A stretch of DNA of 64,000 nucleotides from the NCBI RefSeq assembly GCF_017744155.1, contig NZ_JAGHQT010000006.1:62001-126000 (forward strand). Direction: 5' to 3'. Shown here piece by piece: positions 46,405-55,900 of the stretch. Numbering within the stretch: the first letter of the stretch is position 1; the number at the start of each line of letters is the position of its first letter. A model generated the notes under the pieces. The model ran no database searches and was not told the DNA's origin. It was given only the letters and a program-made list of their open reading frames with translations. A program made the position numbers and the translations under genes. The stretch comes from Endozoicomonas sp. G2_1 (GTDB lineage Bacteria; Pseudomonadota; Gammaproteobacteria; Enterobacterales; Alteromonadaceae).

Positions 46405-47028
46405 TTAGCTTGCCAGTAAACCAACTTGCGTTGTTGGCATGGCTTTAAAGCCCGGCTGCATTTCAATTGTTTTAAGCCATCGCCGCACATTAGTATACTG
46501 ATGTAATGAAACATTGCCTTCAGGTGCATGGGCACTGTAACTATAAAGCGCAACATCGGCGATAGTGAGCTTTTCAGCGACTAAGAACACCTTGTTTTCC
46601 AAATGTTGTTCAAGCTTATTAAACAACCTAGTTGCGACCGTCTGACAGTGGTCTGGATCCAGCGGTGCATTAAACACAGTTATCAAACGCGCTGCCGCCG
46701 GACCAAATGCCAACTCGCCTGCTGCTAAAGTTAAAAACTTTTGAACTTCTGCTTCTAATTCGTGCTCTGTTGGTAAAAACTGCGGTGCGTATTTGCGGGC
46801 TAAGTAGACAAGTATGGCATTAGAATCACTGATGACAGTTTCACCGTCGACAATTGTTGGCACTTGGCCGGCCGGATTAAGGGCTAAATAGTCGTCTTGC
46901 TTATGCTCACCTGCTGCTAAATCAAGGTTTACGACGTGATGTGGGATATTGGCAAGGCCAACAAATAACTCAACTCGGTGAGCGTGGCCTGATAATGGAA
47001 AACTGTATATTTTTATATTGTTAGACAT
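46405..47028 (-). CDS. Glutathione S-transferase
   Basis: 207 residues with the GST layout: an N-terminal thioredoxin-like domain (IYSFPLSGHAHRVELFV, the glutathione-site LNPAGQVPTIVDG and ISDSNAILVYL) and an all-helical C domain (LTIADVALYSY). First gene of the detoxification-like operon, divergent from the LysR gene at 47203 with 174 nt between. Substrate unknown. Confidence 0.92.
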   Translation of the reverse strand: MSNNIKIYSFPLSGHAHRVELFVGLANIPHHVVNLDLAAGEHKQDDYLALNPAGQVPTIVDGETVISDSNAILVYLARKYAPQFLPTEHELEAEVQKFLTLAAGELAFGPAAARLITVFNAPLDPDHCQTVATRLFNKLEQHLENKVFLVAEKLTIADVALYSYSAHAPEGNVSLHQYTNVRRWLKTIEMQPGFKAMPTTQVGLLAS

Positions 47029-47202
47029 TAATTTTTCTCCAAATACCTGTGGTGTTAAAAGTAGCTAAACGGAATAACGCTTAACTCATCGGTTATGAAC
47101 GATGAAAAGTGTAGATTAACCCTTAAACAAGGACAATAACTTGAATTGAACAATAATTATCTTCAAAATGGCGACAATAGTAAGCAATGCGAGAATATGT
47201 AA

Positions 47203-48093
47203 ATGGACACCATTGATGGCATGAAAGCTATGGTCGCGGTTGCCCGTTACCAATCATTTACTGAAGCAGGAAAAAACCTTGAGTTAAGCACCAAGCTAGT
47301 TAGCAAGTATATTCGACAGCTGGAAACCAAGCTTGGCACTCAGCTTTTCAATCGAACAACTCGCAGTGTTACCTTAACCGAGGCAGGCCAAAGCTATTTT
47401 GTTCGCTGCCAAGTTATTCTTGAGCAATTGGAAGAGCTCAATGATGTTGTTCAACAAGCACAACAAACCCTATCAGGCACGATCAATATTACCGCACCTA
47501 CAGGCTTTGGCAGCACCCATTTGGTTAACGCATTAGCGCAATTTCAACAGCAGCATGACAAAGTTAAAGTAAATTTACTGTTGTCAGATCAGCGCGTTGC
47601 CATTGTCGAACAAGGCATAGATTTAGCCATTAGGATTGGTGAGCTGACTGATTCTAGCCTGAGAGCGAGAAACCTCAGTAAAATGCGTGTGGTCGTGGTT
47701 GGCAGTGAAAAATACTTTGATCGTTGTGGCCGACCTAAACGCCCAGAAGATTTGGCACAACACAACTGTTTGATTATGAGTAACTCATTAGATCCGAGTC
47801 ATTGGCAATTTTTAGTCGATGATAAACCAATTACGGTCACTGTTAATGGTAGCTTTCGAGCAAATTCGCCAAAAGCGATTACACAAATGGCCGCTCAAGG
47901 CTTGGGCATTGGTCTTTGCCCAATATATGCGGTAAACGAATACCTCAACAATAGCGAACTTGAAATACTGTTTGCCGACTGTGAAGCCAACACATTACCG
48001 ATTTCGGCGGTTTACCCCAACAGCAAGCATCTTCCAGCCAGAACGAGAGCCTTGATTGACCACTTAGCTGATGCCTTTAACAACAAGTTTTAG
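47203..48093 (+). CDS. LysR-family regulator of the GST operon (inferred)
   Basis: 296 residues. Winged HTH at the N-terminus (MKAMVAVARYQSFTEAGKNL, STKLVSKYIRQLETKLG) and a LysR substrate domain from about 90. It is divergent from the GST/PNPOx/NTF2 operon, the usual arrangement for a LysR activator of that operon. Its stop overlaps by 4 nt the stop of the convergent RibK-like gene. Confidence 0.9.
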   Translation: MDTIDGMKAMVAVARYQSFTEAGKNLELSTKLVSKYIRQLETKLGTQLFNRTTRSVTLTEAGQSYFVRCQVILEQLEELNDVVQQAQQTLSGTINITAPTGFGSTHLVNALAQFQQQHDKVKVNLLLSDQRVAIVEQGIDLAIRIGELTDSSLRARNLSKMRVVVVGSEKYFDRCGRPKRPEDLAQHNCLIMSNSLDPSHWQFLVDDKPITVTVNGSFRANSPKAITQMAAQGLGIGLCPIYAVNEYLNNSELEILFADCEANTLPISAVYPNSKHLPARTRALIDHLADAFNNKF

Positions 48094-48554
48094 CGCTGAA
48101 GCTCAATATAATTAGCATCTACTTGCAATATCAGCTGATCGCCGTAATCAAGTCCGTCAAGCTTAGGCGCGATAATTTCTAAACAGTTTTCAGGCTGTGT
48201 ATGGGCGATTTTGGTTGTTTTATCTGGCTGATATATTAACGCGTCATAACGCTTGTTTTGCCAGAGAATACCGCATTTGATAAAGCCAAAACTTTCACTG
48301 GCAAATCCAGCTGCCCAGTGAACGTCTTGAAAATAGTTGTGGTATTGTTTAGTGGCTATTGCATGACAATTAAACTGGGCATTTATCGTCGCCAAATAAT
48401 AATTACTTAAGTCAAGACCAAGCATCTTAAAATATGGCGCTTGCATTTCAATCGAGCCTTTCGGATATGGACTGTCAGCGGCAAGACCTGATGCGATCTG
48501 ATGCCCTTTAACCACGGTAAAGCCAATGTTAATTATGTTTTTATGCCCTACCAC
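48090..48554 (-). CDS. RibK-like cradle-loop protein, function unknown
   Basis: 154 residues with no assigned family that I can name with certainty. Its order of motifs parallels the archaeal CTP-dependent riboflavin kinase RibK: GxxxxSGLA (17-24), an ATIN-type element where RibK has GTLN (Thr56, Asn58), a FGFIKCGILWQNKRYDALI stretch and a C-terminal LEIIAP (125-130) followed by YGDQLIL. RibK phosphorylates riboflavin to FMN using CTP. Bacteria normally use an unrelated RibF, so a different role is likely. It is co-directional with the phosphodiesterase upstream (16 nt). It starts at GTG with no clear SD. Confidence 0.55.
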   Translation of the reverse strand: MVGHKNIINIGFTVVKGHQIASGLAADSPYPKGSIEMQAPYFKMLGLDLSNYYLATINAQFNCHAIATKQYHNYFQDVHWAAGFASESFGFIKCGILWQNKRYDALIYQPDKTTKIAHTQPENCLEIIAPKLDGLDYGDQLILQVDANYIELQR

Positions 48555-48570
48555 AATGGTTAACCAGCTA

Positions 48571-49758
48571 TTACTGTTTCAAAATAGGCGATAAACTGTC
48601 GATATTGCCGTCGAGATAATCAGGCGCTGGCATGTCGAGCAATTTCAGCATTAGCGGCATAACATCGACATTGTTAAACTTCGCCACAGAATGCTTTTTA
48701 AAGCTTGGGCCATGAGCAATAAAAATTGCGTTCATAGCACTGACTGATTGAGGATCAAAGCCGTGGGTAGAATGGATAACCTTATTTGGATCTTTAGTAA
48801 AGCTAAACGGCGGCTTTGTAGTAACAATTAAGTCGGGAATCGCCACCATATCGGTATTTAAATGCCAATGCGCTGGGTAACTGCCCTTTTCAAAAATTTG
48901 AAAGCGCCCTTTTGATGTTTTGTTGAGCTGCTGCACTGTTTGTTTAATCAACGACTGATCTTTTTCGTAGATATAAAGTTGGGTTTGACCATTAACAACT
49001 TGGTCTAATTGCTCTGACAAGCCAAGGCTTTCTATGGTGATAGCTTGTGCTTTACTTATTTCAGCCATACCGTGATCAGAGACAATAATAATATCGAGAT
49101 CGGTTAAGCCATTTTGCTCAAGCTTTTTGTAAAACCTCGCTAATGAAGCATCTACTGAGAGCACGGCTTCTTTTGCCTGCGCAGAGTGAATACCAAATTC
49201 ATGGCCGGCAGAGTCAACCGTTGAAAAATAGGTCGTAATAAATTGCGGCTTTTTACCTTCGGGTAAGCTTAGCCAGTCAACGACTGTGTCTAAACGCTGG
49301 TCGTTTGGTACTTTGCCATCGTACGGTTCCATATATGTTGGCAAAATATCATCAAACCTTGCTTCTGATTCTGGCCAAAAATAAGTCGCGCTTTTAATGC
49401 CTTGTTGCTCAGCCATAATCCACAAAGGCTTTGAGGTCAGCCAACGACTATCGGTTTTACCTAAACCGAGTTTGTACTCTTTATTGATGATCGGGTGATA
49501 AAAACTGTTGTGAATAATGCCGTGCTTTTGGGGGTAAACGCCGGTAACAATTGACAAGTGATTTGGAAACGTTTTACTGGGAAATACTGGCTGCATTTGC
49601 CCAGAATATGCGCCTGAATTAATCAGTTTAGTTAAAAATGGAGGTTGATATAATTCAAAATACTCCGGTGTAAACCCGTCGATAGAGACCAAAAGTAGTG
49701 GTCTCGCACTTATACTCAGTGCAATAAAAGCAATTAGCCCAACAATAAACTTATACAT
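48571..49758 (-). CDS. Nucleotide pyrophosphatase/phosphodiesterase-type enzyme
   Basis: 395 residues, alkaline-phosphatase superfamily (NPP type). Signal peptide 1-18. The metal Asp is in VSIDGF (Asp27) and the nucleophile Thr63 lies in FPSKTFPNH; later metal ligands are VDSAGHEFG, VSDHGMAEI and the C-terminal STHGFDP. It likely hydrolyses nucleotide or lipid phosphodiesters in the periplasm and would need two zinc ions. It lies just upstream of the RibK-like gene. Confidence 0.87.
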   Translation of the reverse strand: MYKFIVGLIAFIALSISARPLLLVSIDGFTPEYFELYQPPFLTKLINSGAYSGQMQPVFPSKTFPNHLSIVTGVYPQKHGIIHNSFYHPIINKEYKLGLGKTDSRWLTSKPLWIMAEQQGIKSATYFWPESEARFDDILPTYMEPYDGKVPNDQRLDTVVDWLSLPEGKKPQFITTYFSTVDSAGHEFGIHSAQAKEAVLSVDASLARFYKKLEQNGLTDLDIIIVSDHGMAEISKAQAITIESLGLSEQLDQVVNGQTQLYIYEKDQSLIKQTVQQLNKTSKGRFQIFEKGSYPAHWHLNTDMVAIPDLIVTTKPPFSFTKDPNKVIHSTHGFDPQSVSAMNAIFIAHGPSFKKHSVAKFNNVDVMPLMLKLLDMPAPDYLDGNIDSLSPILKQ

Positions 49759-49870
49759 AATAAAAACCAGTTAACAGCGCATTCGCCATTTCAATTAACC
49801 GTCTTCACTGAATGAATGACCGAGCTTTTGCTAACTTTAACAATCACCAATAAGTTCTTCACTCAGAAAC

Positions 49871-49897
49871 AAAAAAGGTACGCTAACAAGCGTACCT
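49871..49897 (-). terminator. Intrinsic terminator after the phosphoribosyltransferase gene
   Basis: A perfect 9-bp stem (49876-49884 with 49889-49897) with a 4-nt loop; on the minus strand it ends in a run of six T. 22 nt downstream of the gene's stop. Confidence 0.88.
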
Positions 49898-49919
49898 CAA
49901 TCAAAATACAACACTAACG

Positions 49920-50477
49920 TTACTTGAATAAGTCTTTAATGTTGCGCAAATCTTTTTTACCTTCAATGATTTCATCAGGTGTTAAGCCCGATAATTCATG
50001 AGGAAAAACTAACCACTCTTCAGACTCATGAACGTAATAGTCTGGTACTAAGTCAACTTTAGAATTTTTAGGCTTATACCAAGGACAAGCAACACGGACG
50101 TCTTTTGGCATATTGTTGCGCATTAATTTTTTCAATTGCTCGATTAGTGCTTCGATACTGCGACCTGAATCAAAGACATCGTCAACGATTAACAAACCAT
50201 CTTCGGCATTAGCGTTTTCAATAATGTAGTGTAAGCCGTGTACTTTGATATCTTTGCTTTGCTTGCCAATGCCATAGTAAGAAGAAGTACGGACTGCAAT
50301 GTGGTCTGTTTCTACTTTTTTGTAATCAAAATACTCTTGAACAGCGATGCCGATTGGCGCACCACCTCGCCAAATACCAACGATAAACTCAGGTCTAAAG
50401 CCATCTTCGTAAACTTGGGCAGCAACTCGAAATGAATCTTCAAGTAGCTCTTGAGCGGTAATATATACTTTATCCAT
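49920..50477 (-). CDS. Purine-type phosphoribosyltransferase
   Basis: 185 residues, type I PRTase fold. The PRPP-binding motif is LLIVDDVFDSGRSI, with FIVGIWRGGAPIG earlier. It is similar to the hypoxanthine/xanthine-guanine (COG2236-like) group and is likely a purine salvage enzyme. The exact base is not determined. Monocistronic with its own terminator. Confidence 0.85.
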   Translation of the reverse strand: MDKVYITAQELLEDSFRVAAQVYEDGFRPEFIVGIWRGGAPIGIAVQEYFDYKKVETDHIAVRTSSYYGIGKQSKDIKVHGLHYIIENANAEDGLLIVDDVFDSGRSIEALIEQLKKLMRNNMPKDVRVACPWYKPKNSKVDLVPDYYVHESEEWLVFPHELSGLTPDEIIEGKKDLRNIKDLFK

Positions 50478-50541
50478 TATGTCATTTTGATTTGTTTAAC
50501 TTCGCTCTATTATAACCAGTTAGTTGAATATTAGTAATAAG

Positions 50542-51546
50542 CTAGATCAAATATTTGTCCAGTAGTCTTATTTGATGATAAACAAGTTCACTAGCGCGCC
50601 AAAAGAAGTCATGGTTAATATTGTTATAAGTGTCCGATTTTTTGTGGTAATTAATGTGCTCACCAACACCGTAGTAAACAAAAGGAATATTGTTACGATA
50701 AAAGGCACCATGATCACTGGCTAGACGCCAACGGCGCTGGCCACTAGTTGCTCGCCTAATGTGTCCGTTAAAACCATACTTTACTCGGATAGAAAAAGTG
50801 TGATGTTGCGCTTTAAACTCTTTTATTTGTGCCCTTGTAAAGTTTTTGGAGAGATCATAGCTTAAATAATGTAAGCGTTTAGTGCTTCTGCTTCCTGCTA
50901 ACATATCTAAATTGATATTGAGCAGTGTTTGAGAAATTATTTTGGGCTGTTGTTCTAAGAAAGCACTGACACCAAGTAAACCGGCCTCTTCACCGTCTGT
51001 AAACAATAGAAGAACGTTAGTATTAAGAGGTTTTAACTGTAAAGCTTTAGCTATGCTCAACAGAGTTGCGACACCAGAAGCGTTGTCATCCGCTCCGTTG
51101 TATACGTGTTTTCCTTGAGTACCTATATGATCATAGTGAGCTGTAATAACAATGTAGCTATCTGAATGGCTATTCGCTTCAATTTGAGCAACAATATTAC
51201 GACCTTGATAACGCTTGAAGGTTTTGTGGTGAACAAAATCGTGACCGTATTTACCTTTAAATGGCTTAATTTTAGCGAGCTGTAATTGCTCAATTATATA
51301 TTGTTGAGCTAAATAACTGCCTTTGCTACCTATTTCTCTTCCTGCTAGCTGGTCTGATGACAAATAATAAACATGTTGAAGTAACTCGCATTTATCAATT
51401 GTTACTACTGATGTTTCATAATCTTGGTTTTGGCGGCAGTTTTCCCCCTTTAAACGACTCGCTCTGGTATCCATCAATAGTTGATTACTTTCGTCAACTA
51501 ACACTGAACAAGATGAAACTGATAGTGACAAAACAATGTTTAACAC
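50542..51546 (-). CDS. M28-family zinc aminopeptidase, lipoprotein
   Basis: 334 residues. M28 motifs are in order: AHYDH, YNGADDNASG, TDGEEAGLLG (catalytic Glu), NINLDM and a final His in GEHINYHKKSDTY. A short N-terminal hydrophobic stretch with VSSC at residues 10-13 suggests lipidation, though it lacks the usual basic start. It starts with GTG 1 nt after the stop of the upstream TPR gene, so the two form one unit. Confidence 0.85.
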   Translation of the reverse strand: MLNIVLSLSVSSCSVLVDESNQLLMDTRASRLKGENCRQNQDYETSVVTIDKCELLQHVYYLSSDQLAGREIGSKGSYLAQQYIIEQLQLAKIKPFKGKYGHDFVHHKTFKRYQGRNIVAQIEANSHSDSYIVITAHYDHIGTQGKHVYNGADDNASGVATLLSIAKALQLKPLNTNVLLLFTDGEEAGLLGVSAFLEQQPKIISQTLLNINLDMLAGSRSTKRLHYLSYDLSKNFTRAQIKEFKAQHHTFSIRVKYGFNGHIRRATSGQRRWRLASDHGAFYRNNIPFVYYGVGEHINYHKKSDTYNNINHDFFWRASELVYHQIRLLDKYLI

Positions 51547-51547
51547 T

Positions 51548-52762
51548 CTATTGATATTTAACCTCTGCTTGCTTCAAGAAATTTAACTTAGCTATGTATT
51601 TAACCTGATTGTCAGCAATATGATTTGTTTTAATCGCCCTTTCCATTGCTCGACGCGCTGCAATAAAATCGTTATTCAAATAATATATTCTCGACAGTAT
51701 AAAATGCGTTTCATGATTTCTTCGATCTAACTTCAGAGCGCGTTTAGCATGAACTAATGCCTTATCAATATGACCCCGATAAATGGCTTCATCTGCCAAC
51801 ATAATATGATAGTAAGGATTTTTGGTGCGAATGTTTTCAAGTTGGGTTTCTATTGCGACCGCTTGTTCAATGTTGTTAGTGTGCCTATATAGCACAGCTA
51901 AATTAGCTTTTGCGGTTAGATTACTTGGCTCTAAACCAATGGCATAGAGATAGGCCTGCTCTGATAATTCGAACAAGTTATTTAAACGGTATAAAATCCC
52001 TAAGTTGATCCATGAAGAAGAAAACAATGCATCACTTTCTATTGCGGCTTTGATATATGCATAAGCAGAAATGAAATCGTGTCGCGCAAGTGCTTGAGCG
52101 CCTTTATTGTTATAAAACATGGCAATAATGGTTTGCTTTGAAACGGTTTCTCTTTTAAATGCCTGCTTTGAAATAGCTGGGTCAAAGTCAATTTCTCCAT
52201 TTCTTGGCCCCCATAAAATGTCAGGCCCATCATGTTGCTCGTAATTGACAAGCAGATTCACGTGTCCCGTTAGCATGTTGTAGTCGCCGGTTCTAATCCA
52301 ATACTCTGGAACGTGGACTTGTTGAAATTTTACCGGAATATTTGCCGCCTGAGCGATTGAATATGACATTACCGTAAGTGACATACAGTTAGCTTCTGCT
52401 GCGTGAAAGGTTTGCCTAGCAGTTAAATTAGCTTGGCTGTTATAGGCAATATCGATGTTTTCTTCAGAAAATATATGCTTAAGTAACTTTCGAGCGCGTT
52501 TTTCAATATCTGATTCAGGTCTTAGTTTGTTGTTGACTAACGACATCATATCGTCATCTAAAGCAAAGATTTCTTCCGGCGTTTCAATCACAATACCTTC
52601 ATAGCCAACGAAATGTTCATCTACATAGTATTTGGAGTAGTCAGCTAACATAACAGGGTTATCTGATGTCGATTGGCACCCCATTAGACAAACACTGCAT
52701 ATGATAATAACGGAAATATAACGGTGGTAACGACAGAAAAAAAGCAAGGAAGAGCTATTCAT
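51548..52762 (-). CDS. TPR lipoprotein with transglutaminase-like domain
   Basis: 404 residues. A lipobox LMGC (Cys29) gives an outer- or inner-membrane-anchored periplasmic protein. Residues 80-200 look like a transglutaminase/papain-like core with Cys126 (EANCMSLTV), His167 (TGHVNLLV) and Asp192 (IDFDP). Residues 220-400 are about five TPR units. Overlapping in theme with the larger TPR-peptidase gene just upstream (141 nt). Substrate unknown. Confidence 0.78.
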   Translation of the reverse strand: MNSSSLLFFCRYHRYISVIIICSVCLMGCQSTSDNPVMLADYSKYYVDEHFVGYEGIVIETPEEIFALDDDMMSLVNNKLRPESDIEKRARKLLKHIFSEENIDIAYNSQANLTARQTFHAAEANCMSLTVMSYSIAQAANIPVKFQQVHVPEYWIRTGDYNMLTGHVNLLVNYEQHDGPDILWGPRNGEIDFDPAISKQAFKRETVSKQTIIAMFYNNKGAQALARHDFISAYAYIKAAIESDALFSSSWINLGILYRLNNLFELSEQAYLYAIGLEPSNLTAKANLAVLYRHTNNIEQAVAIETQLENIRTKNPYYHIMLADEAIYRGHIDKALVHAKRALKLDRRNHETHFILSRIYYLNNDFIAARRAMERAIKTNHIADNQVKYIAKLNFLKQAEVKYQ

Positions 52763-52903
52763 AACTGAACCCCAAACATCTGTTTATTGGTTAGTTAAAG
52801 CATAGTTCAATCTCGCTATTTTTCCTCAAAAATTGCTGTACAGTAGCCCTTGAAACAGGCTTAACAGTTCCTTTGCTAAACGGTTAGTAATCACATAAAG
52901 GTG

Positions 52904-55900
52904 TTAAAATCTATTATTTATCCACCAATTAATGAGCAGTTTTGGCCAAAATCCTGTTGAAGAAACTTGCGTTTTGAGGCGTTGTTTTAGTGTGTTTCTA
53001 GCATGATTGGCAAATTCATGGCCCGCGACCTGTTGATAGTGACGTTGGCAATTGCGCAATAAATCAGATAACTCATCGCGTTTGCTCTCTACACTGTTGT
53101 CTGACAGTGTCGCGCCAACAACTAAGGTAGTATGAACATACTGCTCAACACTAATCAACTCGTTGTAGTCAATCACCGCAAGATCATCTAGGGTAACTAA
53201 CCCACCCGTTCTATATAGTTCGTAGAATTGCCACAGTTTTAAATTGTGTATCGAACTATCTGGTTTACACGCTAATCCACGCTCAATGATAGGCCCAGCG
53301 TCATCCCACTTTCCGGTAATTTGTAATGCGATACGATAATGGTAGAAATTGAACGCTGATAATTGGTCGTCTACCTTACAGCCTTCATATAATTTAATCA
53401 CACTGTGATAATGACCCAAGTTGATATATAAATTGCCGAGTTGTTTAATCAACTCAGGCTCGACTGATATTCTGTCGAAAAATTTATCGACGAGTTCAGG
53501 TAGCGGGCTAATCTTATGCTCATCCCAAAAATCGATGAGTGCTAAAAAGCCGCCAAGCCAATGTTGACCGTTGCCACAATCGTTGAACAAGGATAAAAAT
53601 TGCTTGTATTTGTTCGCGCCCAAGTTCTCCATAGTGCTATATACGTAATAATAAGCTTGTATTTTCGGTAGCTGGTCAAAGCGCTTGTTAAATAAAGCCA
53701 TCAGCTTATCAAACGGATACTCTTGACTGAGTGCTTTAAATGAGTGATCGACTGGCCAATACTGACAACTACTATCTAGGATCAAAGATTCAAAATGTGC
53801 AAAAGCCTGCTGATATTGTTCCAATTCGCATAACACCGCAATTTTTCGAGCTAGCGCGACGTTTGATTGGCGGTATTGCTCAAACTTATTAAGTTCATCC
53901 AATGCTTGTTCAAATGCTTTATTCTCAATGAGCATATCGATATAGGTTAATGCGATGTACTGGTCATTTGGCGCAAGCCTATACGCTTTATGAAGGTATT
54001 CGGTGGCTAAATTTCTATCATCAGCTGTACCCTTCGCGATCAAGTTTTCAGCAGCATAGCAAAGTACATCAGGATTGTGTCTATTTTGCTCAACACTTTT
54101 GTGGCTGCATTCAACGATATCTTTGTTTCGATCAGACTTCTCGAGTAAATCGAATAACTTACTCCACAAATGAGCATAGCCAAGGGTATTGAACAATATC
54201 GACTTCAATAAATCTATCGCTTGCTCGTTCTGACCAATTTCGATCAACAAATCAACTTTTTGAATCAACAATGCTTCGGGTAACTGTTCTCCCCATGGTG
54301 TTTGATCCAATACAGCCAGCGCACTTTTATAGTCACCTGTTTGCTCAAAATACTCAGATTTATCTTGGTAGGCTTTAATAAAGTAGTTATCGCACTTAAT
54401 TGCTTTATCAAGCAGGCTTAACTTCTCAGCTTCATCATCAACAAGATAAGCAAGATTGCGCCAAACTGGTCCCTGATACGGTTGCTGTTTTGAAAGCTCT
54501 AAGGCCAAATTGTATGGTAAATCAGCCTGTTCGGTGCGTTTACAGAGGTGAATTAACTGATTCCACGCCCATCGATAATCGTTGCAGTATTTTACTGCAT
54601 TCACTAGCGAGTTTATTGCGGCGTGCTCTTCAGTTTGTTGCATCTGGATGTCGGCTAAATAGCCGTATAAAACGCCGTCATCGGGACTGTGTTTCAATCC
54701 TGTTTGTATGACACCTTGCGCATCGGCAGTACTTCGGTGTTTCTCCAATAATTCACATAGGCGTTTAGTAACGTCAGTCCATGTAGGGTTTAGTGATAAC
54801 GCTTTTTGGTACGCTTTTATGGCTTGATCAATGTCACCTAGTATTTCAAAAATTTGACCACGGTCGTTATAGAACCTAGGTGTTAATGGAAATTTGCTTA
54901 TGCCTAATTCAAGCATTTTTAGCGCTTTAGGCAAATCGTCAAACTGTTTGTAATAATTCGCAGCGATGCTATAGCTGTACCAAAGTTGAGGATATGATGA
55001 TACTAGGTAATCAATAAAATCCTTTAAACGACTCTGAGGCAATAGCGCATTAGCTTCAAACCAGTAATTCCATGCCGAATCGCCAAAGATGTTTTGGTTT
55101 TGAATTTGTTCATAAACAAATTCAAGTGCTATCATTTTGTCTTGCTTACTTCGGCTTGCTTCCATCATTACTGAAAATGCAAGGTCATTGTCAATTCGAG
55201 TTTTTAGGACCTCTTTAGCAACTGCTAGAGCGCGATCAAAATCACCCGCTTTTAAGTAACACTTTGCCAGATAGCTCTTTAAGTTTAGTTCGCCAACAAG
55301 CCGTTCAACGGTTTCTTTAGCTAATGACAATGCCTGTTCAACGTGACCAAGGTTTAAGCGGACGTCAATTAATTGTTTTCTGATTGCCGAATAGTCTGGT
55401 CGCAACTCGACAAACTTTGTTAGAACCTTTTCTCGAAATTGGTCATCACTATGCCAATCGGCAATGTAATCCAACACTAGACTATTACTGGCGTGAGTTT
55501 CATAAAGCTTAACGAGTTCTTGGTCAATCTGCGCTTTAGCGCCTTGTTTATGCAGTAAACGAAAATAGCCATTGGCATATCGAGTAATAAATGGACTCTT
55601 TTCAAACGCCTTATGATAAAACGATATAGCAAAGCTAAAATCACCATTTTTTTCTGCTTGCGATGCAATGAGCTCTTGATATTGCTCTTGCTCAATCGTT
55701 GCCTTTACTTTAGGCAAAATTTCATCAAAACGCTCGATATCACCAGCACTAATGAGACGTTCCGCTAAGTATTTTAATAAGTCTGCATTAGATGGGTGTA
55801 ATTTTAGCGCTTCGAACAAACAGTCTATGCCGATATGCTCTTGATCGATTAAATCATAAGCCTGATAAAGTGATATTGCTGGCAAATGAGAGCGAACGCC

